Assembly: GCA_004294445.1 (NCBI GenBank)
Contig: REAZ01000012.1
Coordinates: 88,455 to 152,454 of the forward strand
Direction of reading: 5' to 3'
Length of the DNA stretch: 64,000 bases
Source: Cytophagales bacterium
Lineage (GTDB): Bacteria; Bacteroidota; Bacteroidia; Cytophagales; Thermoflexibacteraceae
Part shown: piece after piece, positions 37,543 to 46,010 of the stretch
Numbering within the stretch: position 1 is the stretch's first letter
How the letters are laid out: each line of letters begins with the position of its first letter
Translations under genes and position numbers: made by a program
Notes under the pieces: generated by a model
Databases searched by the model: none
What the model saw: the letters and a program-made list of their open reading frames with translations, nothing else
What the model was told of the DNA's origin: nothing

Positions 37543-38448
37543 ATGATAAAGAAACAGTTAATTATTGGTCTGATGCTCATCTTAGTAGTAGGCTGTAGTA
37601 AAAAAACCGAAGATGTAGCCCCTGCGCTTGTCAATGTCCGCTTGGAAATTGCGCCCGCTAGCCAAAGTACGACTATTGGTGGGACGGCAATTTTTACGTT
37701 GAAGTATTTTAACGAAATGGAAAAACTCGTTCAGACACCCGCAAATGTAGTTTGGGAAAGTGCCAATATAAATATTGCTACTATCAATCAAAACGGAGTA
37801 GCTACAGGCGTAAGTGCTGGGCAAGTACAAATTCGTGCAAAAATCGCTAATAATGAAGCATTGGCACTGCTTACCGTAGTTTCAAATAACACCCAAGTAG
37901 CTACCATAAGTATTACACCACTCGTGCAAGAGCTAGTTCTCAACGCAACTGTGACTCCCGCCGCGATAGCCAAAAACAATGAAGGAGCAGCACTTGCGGG
38001 TAAGACTTTTGCATGGCAAAGTAACAATACAACTATTGCGGAAGTAAATGCAAATACGGGCGTAGTAATAGCCAAAGGATACGGGACTACTACAATCACG
38101 GCTACGGCAGACGGCATACAAAGCGAACCTACACAAATTCAGGTGATTCGCACAAGTGCTTTTTCAGGAAGAAGTCAGGGAAGTGCCAAGCTAAAAATTG
38201 AAAATGGCATTTTAAAATTACAAACAAGTGCCGACTTTGGCGGCTCTAATGCCCCCGATTTGCGCATGTATCTTTCCAATTCGAGTGGCAACGTCTCAGA
38301 CGCTATCGAAATAGCTACTTTGACCCAACGCTCTGGGGCGCAATCATGGAACTTACCTATTGGAACAAATATAACTCAGTATCGCTATGTATTAGTTTGG
38401 TGTAAACAGTTTAGTGCCAATTACGGAACAGTTGATTTGGGGCAGTAA
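37543..38448 (+). CDS. Lipoprotein with Big2 Ig-like domains and a DM13 domain
   Basis: A protein of 301 residues with a lipobox VVGC (Cys about 18). One Big_2 Ig-like domain (about 25-110, with TIGGTAIFTLKYF and INQNGVATGVSAG) is clear, and a second, weaker one lies at about 115-205. The C-terminal about 95 residues are DM13-like (PDLRMYLSNSSG, YVLVWCKQFSANYG with the conserved Cys). DM13 domains have been proposed to take part in redox or electron-transfer reactions, on a computational basis. The protein would be anchored in the envelope. yceI follows 52 nt downstream. Confidence 0.8.
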   Translation: MIKKQLIIGLMLILVVGCSKKTEDVAPALVNVRLEIAPASQSTTIGGTAIFTLKYFNEMEKLVQTPANVVWESANINIATINQNGVATGVSAGQVQIRAKIANNEALALLTVVSNNTQVATISITPLVQELVLNATVTPAAIAKNNEGAALAGKTFAWQSNNTTIAEVNANTGVVIAKGYGTTTITATADGIQSEPTQIQVIRTSAFSGRSQGSAKLKIENGILKLQTSADFGGSNAPDLRMYLSNSSGNVSDAIEIATLTQRSGAQSWNLPIGTNITQYRYVLVWCKQFSANYGTVDLGQ

Positions 38449-38500
38449 GAGATGTGGCTTATCTATCCAGCTACTTAATCAAAATTTAAAATATTATCCA

Positions 38501-39058
38501 ATGAATCATTACAAAAAACAGTGCCTAATTATTGTATCTTTTTTTCTTCTTTTTAGCTTTATAGACATTTCTTCTGTTTTTTCTCAAAAGCAGTGGAAGG
38601 TACAAAATTCAAGCATAAGTTTTAAAATCAAAAATGCAGGACTTACCGTAGATGGAAAATTTGGAACTGCCCAAGCAAGTATTGTATTTGATGCGGTTAA
38701 TTTTGAGCAAAGTAGCATCTCAGCAAGTATAGAGGCAAAAACCATAGATACAGGCATAGATAGCCGAGATACACACTTGCGAAAAGCTGATTATTTTGAT
38801 GCAACGAAATATCCCCAAATTAGTATGAAATCAAAAAAAATTACTAAGTTAGCAAATGGAACTTACGAAGGATTTTTTGATTTGATGCTCAAAGGAGTAA
38901 CTAAAGAGGTGAAAATTCCTTTTTCATATACAGAAAATAACAATACTGCTACATTTGAGGGAAGTTTTACGATTAATCGCTTAGACTACGGCATTGGCAA
39001 GAGCAGTTGGATAATGGCAGACAATGTTACTTTAAAGATTACTATCAACGTCAATTAA
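38501..39058 (+). CDS. YceI family protein
   Basis: A protein of 185 residues from the ATG at 38501. A signal peptide precedes a YceI lipocalin-like barrel: WKVQNSSISFKIKNAGLTV, the TGIDSRDTHLRKADYFDA block and FDLMLKGVTKEVKIPF are diagnostic. YceI proteins bind polyisoprenoids such as quinones in structural studies. It lies between the Big2-DM13 lipoprotein and a DinB-like gene in a tight run, which suggests a shared envelope or redox role (inference). Confidence 0.9.
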   Translation: MNHYKKQCLIIVSFFLLFSFIDISSVFSQKQWKVQNSSISFKIKNAGLTVDGKFGTAQASIVFDAVNFEQSSISASIEAKTIDTGIDSRDTHLRKADYFDATKYPQISMKSKKITKLANGTYEGFFDLMLKGVTKEVKIPFSYTENNNTATFEGSFTINRLDYGIGKSSWIMADNVTLKITINVN

Positions 39059-39084
39059 TTTTCTTACCAAAATTTTGTAAAAAT

Positions 39085-39597
39085 ATGGACTTACAGCAAG
39101 CAAGCAAGCGAATGCTTCGGCAACTTATTTATTTCATAGACCAAATAGAGCTTGAGCAGTTTTCGGCTCATTTATCTATCTTATCAGGAAATACCATAGG
39201 CAAGCATCTTAGGCATATTATAGAGTTTTACCAACACTTATTAATGAGCTATACTGACGAACAAATAGTAGTGGATTATGATGCACGTCAGCGAAATCAC
39301 CAGACAGAAACAGACAAGGAATATGCTAAATCACAGTTGGAAATACTGATAAATCATCTGGAAAAAGCAAATACAAATAGAGAAATGCTCCTCTGCTTTT
39401 GCTTAACAGAGCAGGGAGAGAGACAGCATATCTCTACTACTTTTTATCGGGAATTGGCGTACAATTTGGAGCATACCGTTCATCATTTGGCTATTCTGAA
39501 GATGGCTGTGATAACACACTTCCCTGAAATACCGCTTTCATACAGTTTTGGAGTCGCTTATGCTACTATGCAAAACCAAAATACACAAGGAACATGA
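39085..39597 (+). CDS. DinB-like four-helix protein
   Basis: A protein of 170 residues from the ATG at 39085. It is all-helical, with the first metal-type His in HLRHIIEFYQHLL (about residues 45-57) and the C-terminal HTVHHLAILKMAV, the DinB/DUF664 arrangement of three His ligands. Family members are thiol transferases or metal-dependent hydrolases, and the exact activity is unknown. The stop overlaps the next start (ATGA at 39594-39597), indicating translational coupling with the ATP-grasp gene. Confidence 0.75.
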   Translation: MDLQQASKRMLRQLIYFIDQIELEQFSAHLSILSGNTIGKHLRHIIEFYQHLLMSYTDEQIVVDYDARQRNHQTETDKEYAKSQLEILINHLEKANTNREMLLCFCLTEQGERQHISTTFYRELAYNLEHTVHHLAILKMAVITHFPEIPLSYSFGVAYATMQNQNTQGT

Positions 39598-40571
39598 AAT
39601 TTCGCACCCCTCTTTTTATTGTCAAACTTTTGCATTTTGAGTATTGGTCTTGGTGGTTTTTTTATCTGCCCTTAGCACCTTATTTCCTTTGGTATGCCCT
39701 GCGCGAGCGTTCTCTGAAGTTTTTTTCATTGGTAAATCCGAGCATGGAATTAGGTGGGCTGATTGGAGAATCAAAAATTGATATTTTGGATAGCATTTCT
39801 CCACAATTTAAACCGAAAACAATATTTTTTACTCAAAAACAAGCTGTTATTGACGAAGTATTGCCCCATTTGGCAAAAAATAAGCTGGATTACCCAATTG
39901 TCATTAAGCCTAATGTGGGCGAGCGAGGCAATAGTGTAGAAAAAATTACAAATACATCAGAACTTAAAAAATATCTTGCTCAAAATCAAGGAGATTTCAT
40001 TATTCAGGAGTACATTGATTATAAAATAGAGCTTGGTGTGATGTACTACCGCTTCCCCAATGATGCGGGCGGGCGGGTTACTTCTATCACCATGAAAAAG
40101 TTTCTAACTGTAGTAGGCAACGGAAAATCGAGCATAGTTGAGCTATTAGACCAGAATACGAGGGCAAGATTTCAGTTAGAAAGATTAAAACAAAAAATGC
40201 CCGCTAAACTCCTCGAAATTCCTGCTGAAAATGAAGAAATTTTGATAGAACCTATTGGCAATCACTGCCGAGGAACGGAGTTCATCAATCGGAATGACCT
40301 CATCAAAGACGATATTCATGCTGTTTTTGATAAGATAAGCAGCACCATAGATGGTTTTTACTATGGACGGTTTGACCTAAAAGTGCAAGATTTTGAGAAT
40401 CTATATACAGGAAATAATATCAAAGTCATGGAACTCAACGGAGTAGCTTCGGAGCCAGCCCACATTTACGATGCCAATTACAGACTCATCAATGCCTACA
40501 AAGATATTCTTTACCATTGGCGACTGATGATAAAAATTTATAGGCAAAACAAGGCAAAAAAACTTGTATAA
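39594..40571 (+). CDS. ATP-grasp protein (D-Ala-D-Ala ligase-like)
   Basis: A protein of 325 residues. An N-terminal hydrophobic stretch (YWSWWFFYLPLAPYFLWYAL) suggests membrane association. The ATP-grasp part has the phosphate/Lys strand YPIVIKPNVGERGNSVEKI, FIIQEYIDYKIELGVMYYR and the Mg-binding end FYYGRFDLKVQDF...KVMELNG. It should join a carboxylate to an amine or thiol. It resembles D-Ala-D-Ala ligases only in fold, so the substrate is unknown. It is coupled to the DinB-like gene and ends 4 nt from the convergent LpoA-like gene. Confidence 0.8.
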   Translation: MKFRTPLFIVKLLHFEYWSWWFFYLPLAPYFLWYALRERSLKFFSLVNPSMELGGLIGESKIDILDSISPQFKPKTIFFTQKQAVIDEVLPHLAKNKLDYPIVIKPNVGERGNSVEKITNTSELKKYLAQNQGDFIIQEYIDYKIELGVMYYRFPNDAGGRVTSITMKKFLTVVGNGKSSIVELLDQNTRARFQLERLKQKMPAKLLEIPAENEEILIEPIGNHCRGTEFINRNDLIKDDIHAVFDKISSTIDGFYYGRFDLKVQDFENLYTGNNIKVMELNGVASEPAHIYDANYRLINAYKDILYHWRLMIKIYRQNKAKKLV

Positions 40572-40575
40572 TCCG

Positions 40576-42309
40576 CTATTCGTCTTCCTCTATTAATATT
40601 TCGTCCATGAGCGGTAAGTTAATGACCTCAAAATCTCCATCACTAAATTTACAGATGGTGATGCAGTGGTTATCGTTACTATTGTAGAAGTTGAAGCCCG
40701 CCATTGTTTTGCCTTTTTCATAATTTGTTTGCTTGAGAGCATCTTGGAAATTATAGCCATGTTTCGCCATTATTTTGCCAAAGTAGTAGAGCATTTCGTA
40801 GCCCATATAGGCAAACCGAGAAGGAAAGATATTGGTACGGCTAATGTACTCTCGCTGAAAATCTTGTGAAGCCTTGTTTTTTAATACATAGTCAGTCATA
40901 ATAATATGTACATTTTGCTGCTCAAGTTTCTCAAATGGTATCTGAACAAAGTCTAACCAGCTTCTTTGGGCAAGAATGGGAAATCCCCGTTTCGAAGAAC
41001 GTATCGCACTAATAATATTAAGGGCTTTGTTTTCATCGTCTGTGCATACAAATAAGTGTGCGGAGTCGGTTTTTGCTATCTTATCCAAATCGCTCACGTA
41101 GCTGAAATACCCCACTTTATTCTTAAGTTTATTGACCGAAACTTTGTATCCTTGCTCTTGCTCTATGCGTTTTTTGTAGGCAAAAGCCATGAGAGAGTCC
41201 TGAAGGTTATTTCCGTAATAAATAAGTGCATTTTTCCCCACAAAATTACTAATGGAGAACTCCGCCGCTTTCGTACCTTGAGTTTCGGGAGTAGGTTCTG
41301 GGAAGAAAATATATGGATTGGTTTTGATTAGCTCGCTATCGTTGCCCAAAGGATTGACAATATTTATTTTTTTTGCTTCGGCTATTTTTGCCAAAGGCTT
41401 TATATTATTTGGGTAAAGAGGTCCTATTATCAAATCTATCTCACTGTTCCATTCTTTTTTTACCAATTCCTGAATTGTAGTGTCATTTCGCTCGGTATCA
41501 AATGCAAATAGGTTTATCTTTACATTTTCCTTTTCAAGGTCTTTTTGGGCTATTTTCATTCCCTCGTACATATCATAAACAAACTGATATTTGCGTATTG
41601 GGCTATTAGGAGAGGTTTCCTTTTGCATAAAAGGCAAAAATAAGGCGATATTATAAGAAGACTTTAGCTTCGGCGTGCTTTGAACAAAAGTAGTGCTTGC
41701 GGACTGCTCTGTTGAAAGTCCGTATTTTTGGGAAAGCGTAGCCAATAGTTTTTTTTCTTCGGCGTTTAATCGCTCTGTGGATAGCTTTTGGGCAAGAGTT
41801 TTGCCAAGCACCTCATCTGGCACAGCACCCGCCTGTAGGTATTGATTATAAAGATTTTTGAGCTGCTCCGTAGGCATGGCATAGAGAAAGTGCTTTTTGG
41901 TACTGACAATGTTTGCCATCAAAGAGCTTTGTTTCACAGCGTTAAGTACGTCAAGGGCTGGCTTAAAAGTTCCCGATTCAAAATACACAACGCCAAGCAA
42001 ATATCTCACTTCGTCTATTTGGCTAAAGGTTGGGAATTTTTCTATAGCTCTTTGCAAATACATTTGGGCTACTTGCTTATCGCCTGCCTTGTACGAAGAT
42101 ACGGCATAAAAATAGTAAGCGTGTTTTTCATACAAATTATTAAGCAGAGGCTGGGTGAGTTTGTAGAAAATATCTCTGGCATTATTATATTTCCCTTCGG
42201 AAAGAAGTTTCTTTCCATAGTTGTATGAGTTTTTTAACTCTTGGTCTGACTGTGCCTGCACCCCTAAAAAGCTGATTGTAAGCAAAATGACAGCAAATAA
42301 ATATCTCAT
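40576..42309 (-). CDS. TPR plus type 1 periplasmic-binding-fold protein (LpoA-like architecture)
   Basis: A protein of 577 residues with a signal peptide (MRYLFAVILLTISFLGVQAQ). TPR-like helices follow (about 25-190, e.g. NYGKKLLSEGKYNNARDIFY). The C-terminal part is a Peripla_BP_6-type fold (about 225-560, beginning NIALFLPFM, with IDLIIGPLYPNNIKPLAKIA and VNPLGND). Order and fold match LpoA, the outer-membrane activator of a peptidoglycan synthase, but here there is no lipobox, and a sugar or amino-acid binding role is also possible. A TAATTTTG -7 box lies on the minus strand at 42368-42375. Confidence 0.75.
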   Translation of the reverse strand: MRYLFAVILLTISFLGVQAQSDQELKNSYNYGKKLLSEGKYNNARDIFYKLTQPLLNNLYEKHAYYFYAVSSYKAGDKQVAQMYLQRAIEKFPTFSQIDEVRYLLGVVYFESGTFKPALDVLNAVKQSSLMANIVSTKKHFLYAMPTEQLKNLYNQYLQAGAVPDEVLGKTLAQKLSTERLNAEEKKLLATLSQKYGLSTEQSASTTFVQSTPKLKSSYNIALFLPFMQKETSPNSPIRKYQFVYDMYEGMKIAQKDLEKENVKINLFAFDTERNDTTIQELVKKEWNSEIDLIIGPLYPNNIKPLAKIAEAKKINIVNPLGNDSELIKTNPYIFFPEPTPETQGTKAAEFSISNFVGKNALIYYGNNLQDSLMAFAYKKRIEQEQGYKVSVNKLKNKVGYFSYVSDLDKIAKTDSAHLFVCTDDENKALNIISAIRSSKRGFPILAQRSWLDFVQIPFEKLEQQNVHIIMTDYVLKNKASQDFQREYISRTNIFPSRFAYMGYEMLYYFGKIMAKHGYNFQDALKQTNYEKGKTMAGFNFYNSNDNHCITICKFSDGDFEVINLPLMDEILIEEDE

Positions 42310-42462
42310 TTTCTTTTATTAAATTATAGCTGCTTTATTTTAAGATACCTAATATATCTTTACCGCGCAAAATTAGATAGTTTCTTAGAAATATTAGATT
42401 TTTTTGTACTTAGATTTGACTAATAAATGCAATATTTGTTATAAGTAATAAAACAAAAATAA

Positions 42463-42511
42463 CCGCCCCAACCCAACCCTTCCCCAGAGGGGGAAAGATT
42501 TAGATAGGGGC
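42463..42511. repeat. GC-rich imperfect hairpin, dispersed-repeat candidate
   Basis: A C-run/G-run block bounded by GCCCC (42465-42469) and GGGGC (42507-42511) with an inner imperfect hairpin (cttcccc aga gggggaaag). Its base composition is unlike the AT-rich surroundings. Similar C-rich/G-rich intergenic elements are common in Bacteroidota genomes. Only one copy was seen in this window. Confidence 0.45.
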
Positions 42512-42564
42512 AAAAGTGCGTATTTATTCATTTCAGATTAAACCATTAAAACTTGATAATATTT

Positions 42565-43233
42565 ATGAACCCTTTTGGCGGTGAATCTCCTGAAAATTAC
42601 GAGCAGAAGTGTCTGTGTGTCTTGGTATTAGATATTTCTTCCTCTATGCAAGGTGCGGCAATAGAGAGCCTAAATCAAGGCTTGGTCGATTTCCAGTACG
42701 AAGTCATCAAAGATTATACGGCAGCAAACCGATTAGAAATTAGCATCATCATCTTTGGTAGCGAAGTCTGGAGTATTCAGCCCCCTGCTTTGGTAAACAC
42801 CTTTGATATGCCCAGACTTACCACCAGAGGTACTACCAAACTTGTGGACGCTGTACGGCTTGCTATAGGGCAGGTCGAAGACAGAAAACTGTGGTACAAA
42901 ACTACAGGGCAAAACTACTACCGCCCTATGATTATCTTGATTACTGACGGCGAACCCGATAACGACCAAGACATCAACGGATTAGCAATGGAAATATATC
43001 AAGGGGTGCAAAACAAAAGATTCCTATTCTATGCTGTCGGCGTGCAGAACTATAACCACGCAAAGTTAGCACATATCTGCCACCCCGCTACGCCGCCGAT
43101 GCCTTTGAACAAATTGCAGTTTTCGGCTTTTTTCAAATGGCTAAGTAACAGCATAGGGGCGATTACAAAGTCCAAAGAAGGGGAAAAAATAGAAATACCG
43201 CCAGTAAGCGGCTGGACGCAAATGGAACTATAA
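42565..43233 (+). CDS. TerY-type von Willebrand factor A protein
   Basis: A protein of 222 residues from ATG 42565 (a TTG at 42553 is in frame but less likely). It is a single VWA domain with an intact metal-ion site: DISSSM, the Thr in TTRGTTK and ITDGEPD. The tail carries FSAFFKWLSNSIGAIT. This is the TerY form found with tellurite-resistance-type signalling genes. A PP2C gene follows after 15 nt. In the known TerY-P triads a Ser/Thr kinase is the third member, and none is adjacent here. Such modules are thought to act in stress or phage response (established by comparative genomics, not experimentally for this gene). Confidence 0.9.
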   Translation: MNPFGGESPENYEQKCLCVLVLDISSSMQGAAIESLNQGLVDFQYEVIKDYTAANRLEISIIIFGSEVWSIQPPALVNTFDMPRLTTRGTTKLVDAVRLAIGQVEDRKLWYKTTGQNYYRPMIILITDGEPDNDQDINGLAMEIYQGVQNKRFLFYAVGVQNYNHAKLAHICHPATPPMPLNKLQFSAFFKWLSNSIGAITKSKEGEKIEIPPVSGWTQMEL

Positions 43234-43248
43234 AATCACCGCCAAAAA

Positions 43249-44076
43249 ATGTCAAAAAATTCGTTATGGACAGTAGTATATGCCTCTGTCATTGGAAATT
43301 TGCACGTCAGAGAGGGAATGCCCTGCCAAGATGCCTGTGCCATCAAAGATTTAGCAGAAGGCTGGGGGATAGCGGTAGTAGCAGACGGGGCTGGCTCCTG
43401 CCAACATTCGGACAAAGGTGCGCAGCAGACCGTTTATCTTGCTATTCAGCATTTTGCAAATACAGTTTATAAAAATCAATGGATAGAAAAGAATAACCTA
43501 CCTGCTCAAAGTCAGTGGGATAGATTGGCTTTGGAGAACCTGATGCGTATCAGAGATGACCTCCAGACCTTTTCCAAACAAAACCAACTGCCTTTTGAAA
43601 GCCTATCCTGTACTATTATAGTGCTGATTTATAGTCCTGTAGGTTTGCTTATTACCCACATAGGCGATGGGCGGGCGGGCTACCTAAATGCCCAAGAGGA
43701 GTGGCAAAGCATGATAACCCCATTCAGAGGGGAGGAGGCAAATCAGACGCTTTTTATTACATCAGATTTTGAAAAAGAAGTGGAAAGCAGGGTAATAAAT
43801 GAAAAAATAAGTGCTTTTTGCGTGCTTTCAGATGGTTGCGAAAAATCTGCCTTTGAGTGCAATCTTTTTGACAAAGAAAAAAACTTGTATTATGACCCCA
43901 ATCGACCTTATCCAAAGTTTTTTAATCCTAATATATTGGCATTAAGCAAGTTAGATAATATGAATCAGGAACAGAAAAATCTCCTTTGGCAGCAATTTTT
44001 GATAGAAGGTAATGCCCAACTCAAAAATGAAACAGATGACAAGACATTGATATTGGGTATGATTGCCAAAGTTTAA
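43249..44076 (+). CDS. PP2C-family Ser/Thr phosphatase, TerY partner
   Basis: A protein of 275 residues. All PP2C metal-binding motifs are present: VVADGAGSCQHSDKGA, ITHIGDGRAGYL, CVLSDGCEKSAF and TDDKTLILGMI. The two-metal phosphatase should thus be active on phospho-Ser/Thr. It is in the TerY operon, 15 nt after the VWA gene. No kinase gene lies within several kb. The only Ser/Thr kinase in the window is the fusion at 19.6-24.9 kb. The substrate is unknown. Confidence 0.9.
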   Translation: MSKNSLWTVVYASVIGNLHVREGMPCQDACAIKDLAEGWGIAVVADGAGSCQHSDKGAQQTVYLAIQHFANTVYKNQWIEKNNLPAQSQWDRLALENLMRIRDDLQTFSKQNQLPFESLSCTIIVLIYSPVGLLITHIGDGRAGYLNAQEEWQSMITPFRGEEANQTLFITSDFEKEVESRVINEKISAFCVLSDGCEKSAFECNLFDKEKNLYYDPNRPYPKFFNPNILALSKLDNMNQEQKNLLWQQFLIEGNAQLKNETDDKTLILGMIAKV

Positions 44077-44122
44077 TACAAAACTTTTGCTTTTATTCAC
44101 CACAATTTGCGAGCATCTTTAT

Positions 44123-44130
44123 TACCTTTG
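44123..44130 (+). promoter_or_regulatory. -7 promoter box of yajC-ybbR-coaE
   Basis: TACCTTTG, exact to TAnnTTTG, 39 nt before the yajC ATG. The nearest TTTG is only 13 nt upstream. Confidence 0.4.
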
Positions 44131-44169
44131 CCGAGTATATTATTTTAATAACTCATAAACATATAAAAA

Positions 44170-44487
44170 ATGTATTCTATTTTATTACAAGCGGGCGGTA
44201 ATGGTAATATCATTAACCTATTATTTATTGTAGGCATGGTTGCTGTTTTCTATTTCTTCATGATTCGCCCACAGCAAAAAAAGCAGAAAGAGCAAAAAAT
44301 GTTTTTAGAAAATCTGAAAAGAGGTGATAAAGTAGTTACGATTGGCGGTATGCACGTTACCATTTTATCACTCGAAGGAAATACGATTTTGGTAGAAGCA
44401 GACCATGGAGTAAAACTCAAATTTGAAAAAACCGCCGTTTCGCAAGAGCAAACAAAAGCGGCATACGCAGGTGAAACAAAATCTTAA
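44170..44487 (+). CDS. yajC: Preprotein translocase subunit YajC
   Basis: A protein of 105 residues with one membrane helix (about 15-33) followed by MIRPQQKKQKEQKMFLENLK and GDKVVTIGGMHVTI, the YajC signature. It associates with SecDF at the Sec translocon. Its end overlaps the start of ybbR, and coaE follows, an order I recall from other Bacteroidota. Confidence 0.95.
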   Translation: MYSILLQAGGNGNIINLLFIVGMVAVFYFFMIRPQQKKQKEQKMFLENLKRGDKVVTIGGMHVTILSLEGNTILVEADHGVKLKFEKTAVSQEQTKAAYAGETKS

Positions 44488-45448
44488 CAAACAATGGGAC
44501 TTTAGAGCCATTACCCTATGCATCATTATTGCCATATTGGTTTGGCTTTTTAATGCACTCAATCAGACTTATACTACCCATATTACTTACCCTGTAATTT
44601 TTAAAACGAATCAAAGCGAGGTAGTCGCACTTATTCCGCCTCCTACCACACTCAAATTGGAAGTTACAGGGAAAGGATGGAATGTTTTAAATAAAAATTT
44701 GGGAATCGGGGTAGAACCAATCACTATTGACCTTTTAAATGTGCTAAAAACTAAAAAGTTTGACTCAAAAAGAATATTACACTACCTCACTGCAAATATT
44801 AAAGATTTAAAAATTAACCATATCATTCCTGATACACTTGTGCTGCACTATGATAGGGTAGTTGGCAAAAAAGTAAATATCTGCTTATCACCTTCGCAAA
44901 TTCCTTTCAGAGATGGCTACAGGCTTACTTCTAAGATAGAAATTAACCCTAAACAGGTGCTTTTCAAGGGGGCGGCTACTGTGCTTGCTACCTTCCCCGA
45001 TACACTTTTTCTTAGGCTCGAAGATGCTGAAATAGAAAATAATTATGAGCAGACAGTTTCGATTTCTTACCCCGCCCGTACGCCCGCCGTTTACCCCGAA
45101 ACAACTAAGGTCAAAGTAAATTTCCAAACATCTTTTTTTGTCCAACGCAATTTATTAGTGCCTATTTCTTTGGTCAATTTTCCTTCGGATTCTTCGGTAA
45201 CTATTGCCGAAAAGTCTATTATTTTGCACTACTGGTTCAAAAAAGAGCATGAAAATCGCATATTTGCGGATACTATTAGGGCTATAGTGAATTTCAAAAA
45301 TAGAAATTTATTAGATTCTACCATTGTTCCCGTAGCAGCCTATCTGCCGAAGAAGATAGAAAATATAAGTTTTACACCTTCAAAAATAAAACTAATTTAT
45401 GCCAAAAACACTAAAAATAGGGATAACAGGCGGAATAGGAGTCGGTAA
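44471..45448 (+). CDS. CdaR/YbbR-like domain protein
   Basis: A protein of 325 residues from a GTG at 44471, which overlaps the end of yajC by 17 nt. The frame also opens further upstream (TTG 44423), but the product from the GTG (MKQNLNKQWDFRAITL...) has a compact N-terminal membrane helix. The extracytoplasmic part carries YbbR-like repeats, e.g. LKLEVTGKGWNVL, VNICLSPSQIPFRDGYRL and VSISYPARTPAVYPETTKV. In Firmicutes such proteins regulate diadenylate cyclase; in Bacteroidota the role is unclear. The gene overlaps coaE by 50 nt. Confidence 0.85.
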   Translation: MKQNLNKQWDFRAITLCIIIAILVWLFNALNQTYTTHITYPVIFKTNQSEVVALIPPPTTLKLEVTGKGWNVLNKNLGIGVEPITIDLLNVLKTKKFDSKRILHYLTANIKDLKINHIIPDTLVLHYDRVVGKKVNICLSPSQIPFRDGYRLTSKIEINPKQVLFKGAATVLATFPDTLFLRLEDAEIENNYEQTVSISYPARTPAVYPETTKVKVNFQTSFFVQRNLLVPISLVNFPSDSSVTIAEKSIILHYWFKKEHENRIFADTIRAIVNFKNRNLLDSTIVPVAAYLPKKIENISFTPSKIKLIYAKNTKNRDNRRNRSR

Positions 45449-46010
45449 AAGTGTGATTACGTTAATATTCAAACAGTTAGGTATTCCTATCTACGATGCT
45501 GATAGCAGGGCTAAATGGCTCATTACGCATCATGCCCAATTAGTAGAAGCCATCATCTTAAATTTTGGCAAGGAAGCCTATTTAGCAAACGGAGAGCTAA
45601 ACAGACGCTATTTAGCCGAAAAAGTATTTGTGAGTAGCGATAAAACCCAACTCATGAATAGCTTAGTGCATCCCAAAGTAGGCGAGGACTCGCAGGACTG
45701 GTTTGCGAAAAATGAAGGAAAGTTCCCCTACGTACTCAAAGAAGCAGCCCTTCTCTACGAATCGGGCGGGTACAAGGAATTGGACAAAATCATAGTAGTA
45801 ACTGCTCCCTTAGCCATTCGGATAGAGCGAATAAAGGCAAGAGATACCCAACGCAGTGAGGCGGAAATTTTAGGTATCATAAGCAAGCAAATGCCCGAAG
45901 ACGAAAAAATTAGGAGAGCAGATTTTTTAATTCATAATGATGGCAATCAGCCTATTATCCCTCAAGTTTTACACTTGCATCATCAGTTATTAGCTCTCGG
46001 CGTGGCATAA
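45399..46010 (+). CDS. coaE: Dephospho-CoA kinase
   Basis: A protein of 203 residues, the last enzyme of coenzyme A synthesis. Walker A is GITGGIGVGKS (8-18), followed by the dephospho-CoA site YDADSRAK and the LID-like region with IVVTAPLAIRIERIKARD. It starts inside the 3' end of ybbR. Its last 56 nt also overlap the 3' end of the convergent membrane-protein gene. Confidence 0.95.
   Translation: MPKTLKIGITGGIGVGKSVITLIFKQLGIPIYDADSRAKWLITHHAQLVEAIILNFGKEAYLANGELNRRYLAEKVFVSSDKTQLMNSLVHPKVGEDSQDWFAKNEGKFPYVLKEAALLYESGGYKELDKIIVVTAPLAIRIERIKARDTQRSEAEILGIISKQMPEDEKIRRADFLIHNDGNQPIIPQVLHLHHQLLALGVA

Noticed and set aside
38414..38500. Upstream extension of the YceI gene
   Set aside because: It overlaps the Big2-DM13 gene and lacks a signal peptide; the ATG at 38501 begins a normal signal sequence.
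39007..39084. Upstream extension of the DinB-like gene
   Set aside because: It overlaps the end of yceI; the ATG at 39085 fits the domain start.
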